Counted from the first letter of the stretch, positions 9,104 to 17,777 are shown. The stretch: DNA of 33,877 bases from Rhizobium lentis (GCF_014200175.1 NZ_JACHBD010000027.1:1-33877), one strand, 5' to 3'. The notes: generated from the letters alone by a model not told the origin. Program-made: numbers and translations.

Positions 9104-9925
9104 ATGAACAAGACAGACTATTTCTCGAAGCTCGGCGGCCTGCCGCCGCAGACCCAGCTGCTTTCCGGCAGGGCCGTCTTCACCACGGCTTACGCGGTCA
9201 TCCCGCGCGGCGTCATGAGCGATATCGTCACCAGCCTCCTGCCGCATTGGACGGGAACGCGGGCATGGGTTCTTTCCCGTCCGCTTTCCGGCTTCTCCGA
9301 GACCTTCTCGCAATATGTGATGGAGGTTCAGCCGGGCGGCGGAAGCGACCGGCCGGAGCCGGACAAGCGGGCCGAGGCAGTGCTCTTCGTCGTCGAAGGC
9401 GGCATGACGGTGGAGCTCGAAGGCGTCAAACATACGCTGCGCGCCGGCTCCTTCGTCTATATTCCCGCCGGTTCGGCCTGGCGTCTGAAGAACGACGGCT
9501 CGGCCCCAGCGATCTTCCACTGGGTCAGAAAGGCCTTTCAGGAGGTCGAGGAGCTGGAGCCGCCGCCGGCGATCGTCACCCATGAGGACGACCATCCGAT
9601 CCGCGCCATGCCCGACACCGACGGCCGCTGGGGCACGACCCGCTTCATAGACCCTGCCGATGTGCGCTACGACATGCACGTCAATATCGTCACGCTGGAA
9701 CCAGGCGCGGTGATCCCCTTCATGGAAACCCATGTGATGGAGCACGGTCTCTATGTGCTGGAGGGCAAGGCCGTCTATCGCCTCAACCAGGACTGGGTCG
9801 AGGTCGAGGCCGGCGATTTCATGTGGCTGCGCGCCTTCTGCCCGCAGGCCTGCTACGCCGGCGGCCCCGGCCGCTTCCGTTACCTCCTCTACAAGGATGT
9901 CAACCGGCATATGAAGCTCTGGTAG
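9104..9925 (+). CDS. allE: (S)-ureidoglycine aminohydrolase-type bicupin
   Basis: A 273-residue double-cupin protein. In the plant enzyme, Mn(2+) is held by Glu235, His237, His241 and Gln275. Here the C-terminal cupin has METHVMEHG (E208, H210, H214) and CPQACYAGG (Q248) with exactly the same spacing of 40 residues between Glu and Gln. The end FRYLLYKDVNRHMKLW is also typical. The known reaction converts (S)-ureidoglycine to (S)-ureidoglycolate and ammonia in purine breakdown. No allantoinase, allantoate amidohydrolase or ureidoglycolate gene is present in the window, so the real substrate may be another alpha-amino compound linked to the importer. ATG 9104 follows TGGAAG. The last 297 bp recur as a degenerate copy at 14256-14550. 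Confidence 0.88.
   Translation: MNKTDYFSKLGGLPPQTQLLSGRAVFTTAYAVIPRGVMSDIVTSLLPHWTGTRAWVLSRPLSGFSETFSQYVMEVQPGGGSDRPEPDKRAEAVLFVVEGGMTVELEGVKHTLRAGSFVYIPAGSAWRLKNDGSAPAIFHWVRKAFQEVEELEPPPAIVTHEDDHPIRAMPDTDGRWGTTRFIDPADVRYDMHVNIVTLEPGAVIPFMETHVMEHGLYVLEGKAVYRLNQDWVEVEAGDFMWLRAFCPQACYAGGPGRFRYLLYKDVNRHMKLW
9629..9925 (+). repeat. left copy of a ~296-bp direct repeat (3' end of allE)
   Basis: This stretch is the intact 3' end of the cupin gene. It is repeated in the same orientation at 14256-14550, with near-identity over the last 150 bp. The two copies bracket the autotransporter gene, with a period of about 4.63 kb. Confidence 0.9.
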
Positions 9926-9944
9926 CATAGGTGCCGTTCGCTCT

Positions 9945-9978
9945 GGGAGTGAATGGGACTACTCCCGGGCCTCTTTTT
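9945..9978 (+). terminator. weak candidate terminator after the importer operon
   Basis: GGGAGT (9945-9950) pairs with ACTCCC (9961-9966) across a 10-nt loop, and a run of five T follows at 9973-9977 after GGGCCTC. The stem is short, so this is a tentative call. Its place 20 bp after the last operon gene fits. Confidence 0.3.
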
Positions 9979-10442
9979 CGGCGATCCATGAGAGGGGAGG
10001 CGCAGCCAATCGGCCGGCAGCAGAGAAATGGTCGTTCGCTGTTGCACCCAATCATCGGGCGGCATTGATACGATGAAATCCATAACTTTTGACCATCGTC
10101 GGTTTGGCGCCGAGCCCAAAGCGAAGCTGCTGCCTGATATTCGTTCTGTGCAGGGCTCGTTTGAAATCGAGCGGGCTCGGCAGGCAAGACCAGTAGGGAC
10201 GCAATTCTCGACCCTATCGCGCATCAATCATGACATTAGGCCTTCTCTGCAGCGACCTGTGGGCGTTTGGTCAGCGGCTCAAAGAGAACTCGCCGCGCCC
10301 GCAATGTGCCTGCCAGAACCACCTGTGATCGTTAATTAAAAATATTGCCCGGAATGGTTTCTTTTTTTTCCTTGTTGCCGATCGAACACAGGCATTTGGC
10401 CCGTTTTAGGTTAAGGAGGTGGAAAAGATTTGGAGATAATGA
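9979..10442. other. intergenic region upstream of the autotransporter
   Basis: No convincing gene. A plus-strand frame of 103 codons at 10028-10339 and minus-strand frames over it lack ribosome sites and protein-like composition. The right end is AT-rich (TTAATTAAAAATATTG at 10332-10347) and suits a promoter. A near-perfect Shine-Dalgarno, TAAGGAGGT, lies at 10412-10420, and a second, GGAGA, at 10432-10436. Confidence 0.5.
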
Positions 10443-13400
10443 ATGCAGGAACTTCATTCCGCCTTTGCTTCGTGCACCTCCCGTTTGTCGATCTGCGCTG
10501 CCGTATTCATCGGGGGGCTCATTCCTGGCGCCGACGATGGCGTTTGCTGATTGCGTCACCTTTGGGGGTGTCATCAGTTGCGACACGACTGCTCCCAATC
10601 CTTATACAACCACGGTCGGCGCCGGCAATTCTGCTGCTGGAGACAACATCACCGTCAATGTTGGAGCCGGTGCGCAGATTGCCGTCGGCGACATGAATGG
10701 TATCAGCCTGCGCAACGGCGCGGTGATCACCATTTCCGGTGGGGGCCTTGTTAGCGCGACGGCAGTCTCCACCCTTGGCAATTACAACACGGGTGGGAAC
10801 GCCATTGAGGTCAACAACAATGGTACGGTGACGATTGAGCAGGGAGGGCAGCTACTTGCCCTCGGGTCGCAGAACAGTGCGGAAGCCGTAAATTTCCAGG
10901 GCACTGGCAATGTGCTTACCAACAATGGCCTAATCGACGCGAACAATGCTGTCGCTATCTGGTCGCAGAACACGTCCGGCCTGAACACGGTCATCAACAA
11001 TGAAACCGGAATTATCGAAGCGGGCAATGGAACAACCAGCACCGTCATCGGTGGATCGGGCGCCGGAGCGCTCGACTTCACCAACAAAGGCATAATTCGA
11101 GGCAGTATCAATCTAGCCAATGGCAATGATATCTTGCGCCTCTATACCGGATCGAGTGTCACTGGCAATTTTACCGGCGGCGGCGGGACTGATGCGATCT
11201 TCCTCAGCGGCGATGGGCAATCGTCTATGGCCGGCAACTTCACCGGGTTTGAAAGCCTCATTAAAAACGATCTCGGAAGGTGGACGCTCACAGGTACCAT
11301 TACCGGCGTCACGGTCGCTACGGTTCAGAACGGCACGCTTGTCCTGACGGGGACGAACAGCAACTATACCGGGCAGGTTATCATCGATCCTGCCGGCATA
11401 CTGGAAGCGCGCGCGCAGGCTCTCCCGACGCAACTTGTTCCCGCAAACAATATCGCCAACATCACCAATAACGGCCTTGTCCGGTTTACTCAGCCCGATA
11501 ATGGCACCTATGTCGGTCAGATCGTCGGAACCGGTGCCGTCGAAAAGACCGGAGCGGGCACCCTTACGCTCGATCCCTCGGTCGCGGCGGGCAATACCTA
11601 TTCCGGAGGAACCTTTATCAATGGCGGCGTTGTCGCGGTCGGCGCCGACAATGCCCTGGGTGCTTCGACGGGCGGTGTCAGTTTCAATGGCGGCACCTTG
11701 CAACTCAACAGCAGTTTCGACTTATCGGCCAGTCGCGCAGTGACGTTGAATGTCGGGGGCGGCACGATTAATACACAGGCCTTCGATTCGACCTTGGCAC
11801 AGGGTATAACCGGGCCCGGCGGACTTACGAAGACGGGATCAGGGTCTCTGGTCCTGACGGGCAACAGCGATTATGCTGGTGGTACCGTGATCTCAGCAGG
11901 CACCCTCCAGCTTGGAAACGGCGGAACGAGCGGCTCGATCTCTGGCAATGTGTTGAACAACAGTCTCCTCGCGTTCAACCGCTCGGACGCTTTTTTAGTG
12001 CCCGGGATTATTTCCGGTTCGGGTGCCGTGGAACAGAACGGTTCGGGCACCACGGTCCTCGCCGGCAACAATACCTACACTGGCGGAACCACCATCAATG
12101 CCGGGACACTGCAGCTCGGCAATGGCGGCACGTCGGGCTCTATTGTCGGAGATGTTGCCAACGACGGTTCACTTGCATTCAATCGCTCGGACAGCATGAA
12201 TTTCGACGGCGTGATATCCGGCTTGGGTAACGTCAGGCAGATCGGCGGCGGAACGACAATTCTGACCGCACAGAATACATATTCAGGTGCAACGACGGTC
12301 GAGGCTGGAACGCTCGCGGCTGGGACCACGAACGCCTTTAGCTCCACTTCGTCGACTTCTGTGCTTGCTGGCGGGACCCTCGATGCGGCCGGATTCGATC
12401 AGACCCTTAGCGTGCTCACCAATGCCGGATCGGTCATTGTGGGAGGCGCCCCGGGAGCAACACTGACTGTCAGCGGTAACTATGTGGGCGCGGGTGGCAC
12501 TTTACGATTGAATACGGCGCTGGGCAATGACGCGTCAACGACCGACCGGCTTGTGGTTGCGGGTAACACGTCAGGATTGACGACGCTTGTCGTGAACAAT
12601 GTTGGCGGCAAGGGAGCGCTGACTGTGGAAGGGATACGGGTGATCGATGTTGCTGGCTCTTCCGCCGGCAGCTTTGCCCTTGACGGAGACTATCTCTTTC
12701 AGGGCGAAGAAGCCGTTGTCGGCGGCGCCTATGCCTACCGGCTATACAAGAATGGCATCGCAACGCCAAACGATGGTGATTGGTATCTGCGTTCCGCTTT
12801 AGTCGATGCGGCTGACGCCGCATCATCGCCGCTCTACCAACCCGGTGTTCCCGTTTACGAGGTCTACGCGCAGACATTGCTAGGCCTGAACGGGCTGCCA
12901 ACGCTGCAACAGCGTCTTGGAAACCGCTATTGGTCAGGAGCTGGCAACGGAACGCTGTCCCAGGGTGACGGCCCTGGAACGATCGAGCCGGCCCCGCAGC
13001 CGTCTGAGGGCGGACCGACCCTCGTCGAGGGAGGCGGCGTGTGGGCACGCGTCGAAGGCGCACATCAAAGCTTTGACCCGAGAACGTCAACGAGTTCCGC
13101 TGATTACGATTTGGATACATGGAAGTTCCAAGGCGGCTTGGATAAGCAGCTTTACGAAAGCGGCAGCGGCACACTCATGGGAGGCATCACGGCTCAGTAC
13201 GGCAAAGCGTCCGCAGATGTGTCCTCCGTCTTCGGCGATGGCACGGTCAATACCGACGGATATGGCGTTGGCGCTACGCTGACCTGGTATGGCCAGAATG
13301 GTTTCTATCTTGACGGGCAGGCGCAGGCGACATGGTATGATAGTGACCTGTCTTCCGACTTCCTGGGTGGGCTCTCGAGAGGGAATGGCGGTTTCGGCTA

Positions 13401-13866
13401 CGCCTTCAGCTTGGAAACCGGCGAAAGATTTGCGTTGAACCAGAGCTGGACGCTTACCCCGCAAGCTCAGCTCGCATATTCCAATGTCGATTTTGATAAC
13501 TTCACGGATCCCTTCGGTGCCAATGTTTCTCTCGGGAGAGGCGAAAGCCTTAAGGGCCGTCTTGGACTTTCGGCGGATTATGAAAATACCTGGGAGGGCG
13601 CTTCAGGAACGACGACCCGCGCGCTTCTTTATGGCATTGCCAATCTTTATTACGAGTTCCTTGACGGGACAGAGGTTGGAGTATCAGGCGTCGGCTTTGC
13701 CAACGAGAGCGACCGCACCTGGGGTGGTATCGGCGCGGGCGGCAGCTATAACTGGAATGACGACAAATATTCCCTGTATGGCGAGGTTTCCATCAACACC
13801 AGCCTGTCCAACTTCGCGGACAGCTACAGCCTCACTGGGACTGCCGGGTTCCGGGTGAAGTTCTAA
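10443..13866 (+). CDS. type V autotransporter with beta-strand repeats; frame broken in the signal peptide
   Basis: Encodes about 1140 residues if one frame change is allowed. ATG 10443 (GGAGA 6 nt upstream) starts MQELHSAFASCTSRLSICAA, a good signal-peptide start, but runs to TGA at 10548. Reading the G run at 10512-10517 as five G instead of six joins it to the long frame as FIGGSFLAPTMAFA, with cleavage before DCVTFGG. The passenger is a beta-helix rich in Gly, Thr and Asn with autotransporter-associated strand repeats (for example TYTGGTTINAGTLQLGNGG). A pertactin-like linker follows, then a beta-barrel of about 275 residues from about 13030 ending in FRVKF with a terminal Phe. The long frame alone is open from 10345, but its N-terminus is basic, has no signal peptide and ignores both ribosome sites. 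The product would be a surface adhesin or similar. It is either phase-variable, a pseudogene or affected by a read error. Confidence 0.88.
10512..10517 (+). other. six-G homopolymer at the autotransporter frame break
   Basis: The tract lies within the hydrophobic core of the predicted signal peptide. Five G would give one continuous frame from ATG 10443 to 13866; six G give a 35-residue dead end. This is the kind of tract at which strand slippage could switch expression. Confidence 0.6.
11854..12261 (+). repeat. two tandem 68-residue repeats in the autotransporter passenger
   Basis: Two units of 204 bp (11854-12057 and 12058-12261) share AGTLQLGNGGTSGSI exactly at the protein level, followed by LAFNRSD in each. 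A third, partial unit (LTAQNTYSGATTVEAGTL) begins at 12262. At the DNA level the units have drifted at third codon positions, so the duplication is not recent. Each unit fits about three turns of a beta-helix. Confidence 0.8.
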
Positions 13867-14041
13867 GAACATGTTCCGACGGAAACTGTGAACCTGTCGG
13901 CCACGGATCTATGGTGAAACCGCCCATCGGTGGTAAAGCCCCAGCGTTTTTGGTCCACAGGTTCATTCGCCGTTGAGCGCGACATTCGATGATGGTGAGA
14001 GGAGAGCAGTGGCGGGGAAACGTGGAACAGATTGGCGTGGG

Positions 14042-14131
14042 GTCGGCAGCATCAAGCTTTGCCAGCGCTGCTTTACGGCGTTCGATCGTCGCCGGATTGG
14101 TCATAAAATCCTCCCTCGTCCCGGACCATGA
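14042..14131 (-). pseudogene. decayed C-terminal fragment of an unidentified protein
   Basis: The minus strand reads SGTREDFMTNPATI and continues to KLDAAD. It aligns without gaps with the end of the partial gene at the right edge of the window (GRRTDFMNDPEVI to MEAAE). The copy here has no stop at the matching point, and the frame runs on into the tail of the autotransporter gene, so it is a fragment. An ATG at 14104 with GGGAGG before it could be mistaken for a gene start. Family unknown. The surrounding stretch 13867-14255 holds no other gene that I can support. Confidence 0.4.
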
Positions 14132-14255
14132 GCCCGTCGCACATAGCCGTTCTTCTCGCTGTTGGTCTTCACCACTGGCCTTGACTGCTGCTCCTGGCGC
14201 TCCTTGATACAGCCAGAACGTCGCTGAGCCGCTTGTTCTCGGTGATCGCCGTCGC

Positions 14256-14550
14256 TGGGGCACCACCCGCTTCAACGACTCTGCGGATGTGCGCTTCGAC
14301 ATGCACGTCAATATCGTCACGCTGGAGCCGGGCGCGGTTGATCCCCTTCATGGAAATCCATGTCATGGACGGTCTCTATGTGCTCGAGGGCAAGGCGGGT
14401 TACCGCCTTAACCAGGACTGGGTGGAGGTCGAGGCCGGCGACTTCATGTGGCTGCGCGCCTTCTGCCCGCAGGCCTGCTACGCCGGTGGCCCCGGCCGCT
14501 TCCGTTACCTCCTCTACAAGGATGTCAACCGGCATATGAAGCTCTGGTAG
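14256..14550 (+). pseudogene. truncated, frameshifted copy of the 3' end of allE
   Basis: Right copy of the direct repeat. It opens with the codons for WGTTRF, matching 9629 onwards, and ends with the same stop. It has one extra T in the run corresponding to GCGGTGATCC, which shifts the frame, and has lost three bases so that HVMEHG becomes HVMDG, which removes one of the metal-binding histidines. The N-terminal two thirds are missing. The last 150 bp are nearly identical to the intact gene. The two lesions show it is not functional, and it probably arose by duplication or by insertion of the autotransporter segment. Confidence 0.88.
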
Positions 14551-14611
14551 GCAGTATCGCACACCTGTCCGGTTGCTTGACAGCTCCTTCGAATGCCCGC
14601 ATCGTCGCTCG

Positions 14612-15331
14612 ATGCAGGATATGGATTCATGGCTGTCGGAGAAGAAAGAGATAAGCCGGAGAAACGCTGCCCAAGCGGTCTTCGAAGATGTCCGCACGGC
14701 TATTATCGATCGGAAACTGGCTCTCGGCACCCGTCTTCCCTCGGAGGTGCAGCTCGCCGAACGTTACGGCATCAGCCGGGCCATCGTGCGTGAGGCGCTT
14801 CGCTCGCTGCAGACGCTGGGGTTCACGCAAACCAGGACGGGGCGGGGCACTTTCGTCGCTTCGGAGAGCCCGGCGCGGCAGCTCGGCGGCGGCGCCTATT
14901 CCGCCCGCGATCTCATGGAGGCGCGCCCCTGCATCGAGATCCCGGCTGCCGGATGGGCGGCATTGCGGCGCTCGAACGCGCAGCTCGCATCGCTCTCATC
15001 CTTGTGCGACCGGATGGACGACGAGGAGGACGTCCAGACATGGGTGCGGATGGACGCGGAGTTTCATGGCGAAATCGCCGAAGCCTCGGGCAATGCGATT
15101 TTCCGGAAAGTCGTCGCCGACGTCCGCGGCGCGCTTTCGACGCAGTCGGAACTGGTGGAGCATGTTCGCGGCCGGCGCAAAGCCTCCAACGCCGAGCACC
15201 GTCGAATTCTGGAGGCTATCGCCGCAGGCAGCCAGCGGGATGCACGCGCCGCCATGGCGGAGCACCTGCTGGAGGTCAAGCGCTCCATCATCGGCATTGC
15301 CGGTGAAGAGAGAGCGCCGCTGACGATATGA
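14612..15331 (+). CDS. GntR/FCD-family (FadR type) regulator, first of a tandem pair
   Basis: A 239-residue repressor-type protein. Residues about 15-80 form a winged helix-turn-helix with LPSEVQLAERYGISRAIVREALRSL. Residues about 95-230 form an all-helical FCD ligand domain with the metal-site residues in MDAEFHGEIAEASGN, EHRRILEAI and the C-terminal AEHLLEVK. Family members bind small carboxylates or amino acids and leave DNA on binding. ATG 14612 is chosen because MQDMDSWLSE matches the start of the paralogous gene 50 bp downstream (MNDLESWLSD). Open frame exists back to a TTG at 14573. It lies directly after the broken allE copy and may originally have regulated the importer/allE operon. 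Confidence 0.9.
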   Translation: MQDMDSWLSEKKEISRRNAAQAVFEDVRTAIIDRKLALGTRLPSEVQLAERYGISRAIVREALRSLQTLGFTQTRTGRGTFVASESPARQLGGGAYSARDLMEARPCIEIPAAGWAALRRSNAQLASLSSLCDRMDDEEDVQTWVRMDAEFHGEIAEASGNAIFRKVVADVRGALSTQSELVEHVRGRRKASNAEHRRILEAIAAGSQRDARAAMAEHLLEVKRSIIGIAGEERAPLTI

Positions 15332-15383
15332 TTTCCAATGTCGCGCCCGGGTGTCCGGGTCGCTGCCGATCGAATGCAAAGCG

Positions 15384-16085
15384 ATGAACGATCTAGAAAG
15401 CTGGCTTTCCGACTCCGCGATCCTCAGTCGAAAAAGCGCCTCGGAACTGGTCTTCGAGGAGCTGCGCAATCTCATTCTTTCCGGCCGTTTTGCCGCCGGT
15501 TCGAAGCTGCCGTCGGAAGCCAAGCTCGCGGTAAAATACGGTGTCAGCCGTCCGATCGTGCGGGAAGCGCTGCGCTCGCTGCAGATTTTGAGGCTAACGG
15601 AGACGCGGACCGGGAGCGGGACCTATGTGCTCGCCGCTGCAGGCGACGGAGATATCCGCTACGGCAATTATTCGGCGCGTGATCTGTTGGAGGCGCGCCC
15701 CTTCGTCGAGGTGTCCGCGGCCGGCTGGGCGGCGCTGCGCCGGAGCGATGATGAGTTGTCCCGGCTGCTGGGGCTTTGCGACCGGATGGAGCAGGAAGAA
15801 GATACCGAGGCCTGGGTGCGGCTGGATTCGGATTTTCACGGGCTGATTGCCGAGGCATCGAAGAATGCCCTCTTTCGCGACATCGTTGATGACGTCCGCG
15901 AGGCGATGGCGCAGCAATCCGGGCTGCTGACCGCCTTGGGGCCGAGGCGTCAGGAATCGAACGAAGAGCATCGCGCCATCGTCGAAGCCATCCGAAAAGG
16001 GGCGGAGGCTGATGCCCAGGCGGCGATGGAAATTCATCTGAAGAAGGTCGAGGCGGCGGTCAGCCGCATTATAGGCTCAATCTAA
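15384..16085 (+). CDS. GntR/FCD-family regulator, second of a tandem pair; probable asparagine-operon regulator
   Basis: A 233-residue paralogue of the preceding protein, similar over its whole length: LPSEAKLAVKYGVSRPIVREALRSL in the DNA-binding domain, NYSARDLLEARPFVEV at the domain border, and FCD metal-site residues in LDSDFHGLIAEASKN and EEHRAIVEAI. It is placed right before the asparagine permease gene in the same direction. In R. etli the ans genes are preceded by a regulator gene, ansR, and by position this gene is the natural candidate. I have not assigned the symbol because I cannot compare sequences. The effector is unknown, with asparagine or aspartate the obvious guess. Confidence 0.9.
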   Translation: MNDLESWLSDSAILSRKSASELVFEELRNLILSGRFAAGSKLPSEAKLAVKYGVSRPIVREALRSLQILRLTETRTGSGTYVLAAAGDGDIRYGNYSARDLLEARPFVEVSAAGWAALRRSDDELSRLLGLCDRMEQEEDTEAWVRLDSDFHGLIAEASKNALFRDIVDDVREAMAQQSGLLTALGPRRQESNEEHRAIVEAIRKGAEADAQAAMEIHLKKVEAAVSRIIGSI

Positions 16086-16095
16086 TCCAGCCGCC

Positions 16096-16119
16096 AAGGC
16101 CTGCCTTGTCACAGGCCTT
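16096..16119 (+). terminator. hairpin after the second GntR gene
   Basis: AAGGCCTG (16096-16103) pairs perfectly with CAGGCCTT (16112-16119) across an 8-nt loop, ten bases after the stop codon. There is no T run behind it, so it may be a Rho-aided or attenuating structure and not a classical terminator. Confidence 0.4.
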
Positions 16120-16153
16120 CGCTACGCATCCACAAATAGCAAAGAGAAAATCC

Positions 16154-16182
16154 TTGACTGCAGGGTAGTTTTTCCTTTATCG
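16154..16182 (+). promoter_or_regulatory. putative promoter of the asparagine operon
   Basis: TTGACT (16154-16159) and TTATCG (16177-16182) are separated by 17 bp. This sits about 95 bp before the permease start and suggests that the ans structural genes can be transcribed apart from the regulators. Confidence 0.35.
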
Positions 16183-16276
16183 CGAAATCTGTCAGACCGC
16201 ATAGCAGATTAACATCTTTGGCGTCTGCGCGGAGGGCGGCCGGGAGGTTGCCGAACCCACGCGATAGGGAGGAGAA

Positions 16277-17752
16277 ATGACAGTGATGCAATCCAACAGA
16301 AGCGAGGCCAATAGCCAGGTCTTTGTCGAGGAGGACCTCGGTTATCAAAAGGCGCTGAAGCCGCGACAAATCCAGATGATTGCCATCGGCGGCGCCATCG
16401 GCACGGGGCTGTTTCTCGGCGCCGGCGGTCGGCTTGCTGCTGCCGGTCCGGCACTTGTGCTGGTCTATGCCTTGTGCGGCTTTTTCGCCTTCCTCGTTCT
16501 GAGAGCCCTCGGCGAACTGATTGTTCATCGTCCGACCTCGGGCTCGTTCGTATCCTATGCCCGCGAATTTTACGGCGAAAAGCTCGCCTTCGCAGTCGGC
16601 TGGATGTATTGGCTGACCTGGGCGATGACGGCGGTCGCCGACGTCACCGCGGTCGCCCTCTACATGAATTTCTTCAAGGCATATGTCCCTTGGATCGCCA
16701 TGATCGACCAGTGGGTGTTCGCGTTCGCGGCGCTGGTCCTCGTCCTCTCGATGAACCTTCTGTCGGTGAAGGTCTTCGGCGAACTGGAATTTTGGTTCAG
16801 CCTCGTCAAGGTTCTCGCCCTCGTCGTCTTCCTGGTCGTCGGCGTCTACTTCGTCGTCACCGGCACGCCGATCGACGGCCATGTCCCGGGCGTGAACACG
16901 ATCACCGATTTCGGCGGCATGTTCCCGAACAGCGTCCTGCCGGCCCTGGTGGTGATACAGGGCGTGGTTTTCGCCTATGCCTCGATCGAGCTGATCGGGA
17001 CCGCCGCCGGTGAAACCGAAAATGCCCGCAAAGTCATGCCGCGGGCGATCCGCACGGTCGTGCTGCGCCTGGTGGTCTTCTATGTCGGCTCGGTCCTGCT
17101 GTTGTCCCTGCTGCTGCCTTACACGGCCTATAAGGGTGGCGAGAGCCCGTTCGTCACCTTCTTCGGCAAGATCGGCATTCAGGGCGCCGACGTCGTCATG
17201 AACCTCGTGGTGCTGACCGCCGTCCTGTCGTCGCTCAATGCCGGCCTCTATTCGACTGGCCGCATCCTGCATTCCATGGCGATATCAGGCTCGGCGCCGG
17301 CGGCGCTGGCGAAGATGAACCGATCAGGCGTGCCCTATGGGGGTATCGCGGTGACGGCTGTCGTGACCGCCTTCGGCGTCGTGCTGAACGCCGTCGTTCC
17401 GGCGGAAGCCTTCGAAATCGGCCTGAATGTCGCAGCCCTCGGCATCATTGCGGCATGGGGCGTGATCGTGCTGTGCCAGCTCAAGCTGTGGCAGCTGTCG
17501 CGGCAGGGCAAGCTGGCGCGGCCTGAATTTCGGATGTTCGGCGCGCCTTATACCGGTCTGCTGACGCTGGGCTTCCTTGCCGTCGTCGTGATCCTGATGG
17601 CCCTCGACTATCCCGTCGGAACCTACACGGTCGCCTCGCTGGCCCTGATTATTATTCCGGCACTGGTGGTCGGCTGGCTGCTGATGCGTCAACGCATCTA
17701 CATGCTCGCCGCCGAACAAGGCGACGATCGCGGCGGTTTCGATCTCGCCTGA
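16277..17752 (+). CDS. ansP: L-asparagine permease (amino acid/polyamine/organocation family)
   Basis: A 491-residue inner-membrane permease with about 12 hydrophobic spans. It has the family opening LKPRQIQMIAIGGAIGTGLF (the glycine-rich first helix that binds the substrate carboxyl and amino groups), RALGELIVHRPTSGSFVSYA in the second helix, and the ELIGTAAGETENARKVMPRA loop near residue 240. These are shared by AnsP, GabP and related proteins. The substrate call rests on the next two genes, an asparaginase and an aspartase, as in the R. etli ans operon. ATG 16277 follows GGGAGGAG. An ATG three codons later is also possible. Confidence 0.88.
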   Translation: MTVMQSNRSEANSQVFVEEDLGYQKALKPRQIQMIAIGGAIGTGLFLGAGGRLAAAGPALVLVYALCGFFAFLVLRALGELIVHRPTSGSFVSYAREFYGEKLAFAVGWMYWLTWAMTAVADVTAVALYMNFFKAYVPWIAMIDQWVFAFAALVLVLSMNLLSVKVFGELEFWFSLVKVLALVVFLVVGVYFVVTGTPIDGHVPGVNTITDFGGMFPNSVLPALVVIQGVVFAYASIELIGTAAGETENARKVMPRAIRTVVLRLVVFYVGSVLLLSLLLPYTAYKGGESPFVTFFGKIGIQGADVVMNLVVLTAVLSSLNAGLYSTGRILHSMAISGSAPAALAKMNRSGVPYGGIAVTAVVTAFGVVLNAVVPAEAFEIGLNVAALGIIAAWGVIVLCQLKLWQLSRQGKLARPEFRMFGAPYTGLLTLGFLAVVVILMALDYPVGTYTVASLALIIIPALVVGWLLMRQRIYMLAAEQGDDRGGFDLA

Positions 17753-17777
17753 CACTGATCGAGAATCCAAGCTTGCT

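Noticed and set aside
10028..10339. 103-codon plus-strand frame before the autotransporter
   Set aside because: No ribosome site, no family resemblance, and overlapping equally open frames on the minus strand.
10345..10442. N-terminal extension of the autotransporter frame from TTG 10345
   Set aside because: It is basic, has no signal peptide, and both ribosome sites (10413-10420 and 10432-10436) lie inside it; an ATG at 10443 with a proper signal peptide explains the region better.
13832..14104. 90-codon minus-strand gene with a good ribosome site (MTNPATI start)
   Set aside because: It runs into the autotransporter gene, and its first codons align with the C-terminus of another gene, so the ATG is internal to a relic.
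14233..14550. 105-codon frame as a short functional cupin
   Set aside because: Only its second half is in the cupin frame; the copy is truncated, frameshifted and lacks a metal ligand.
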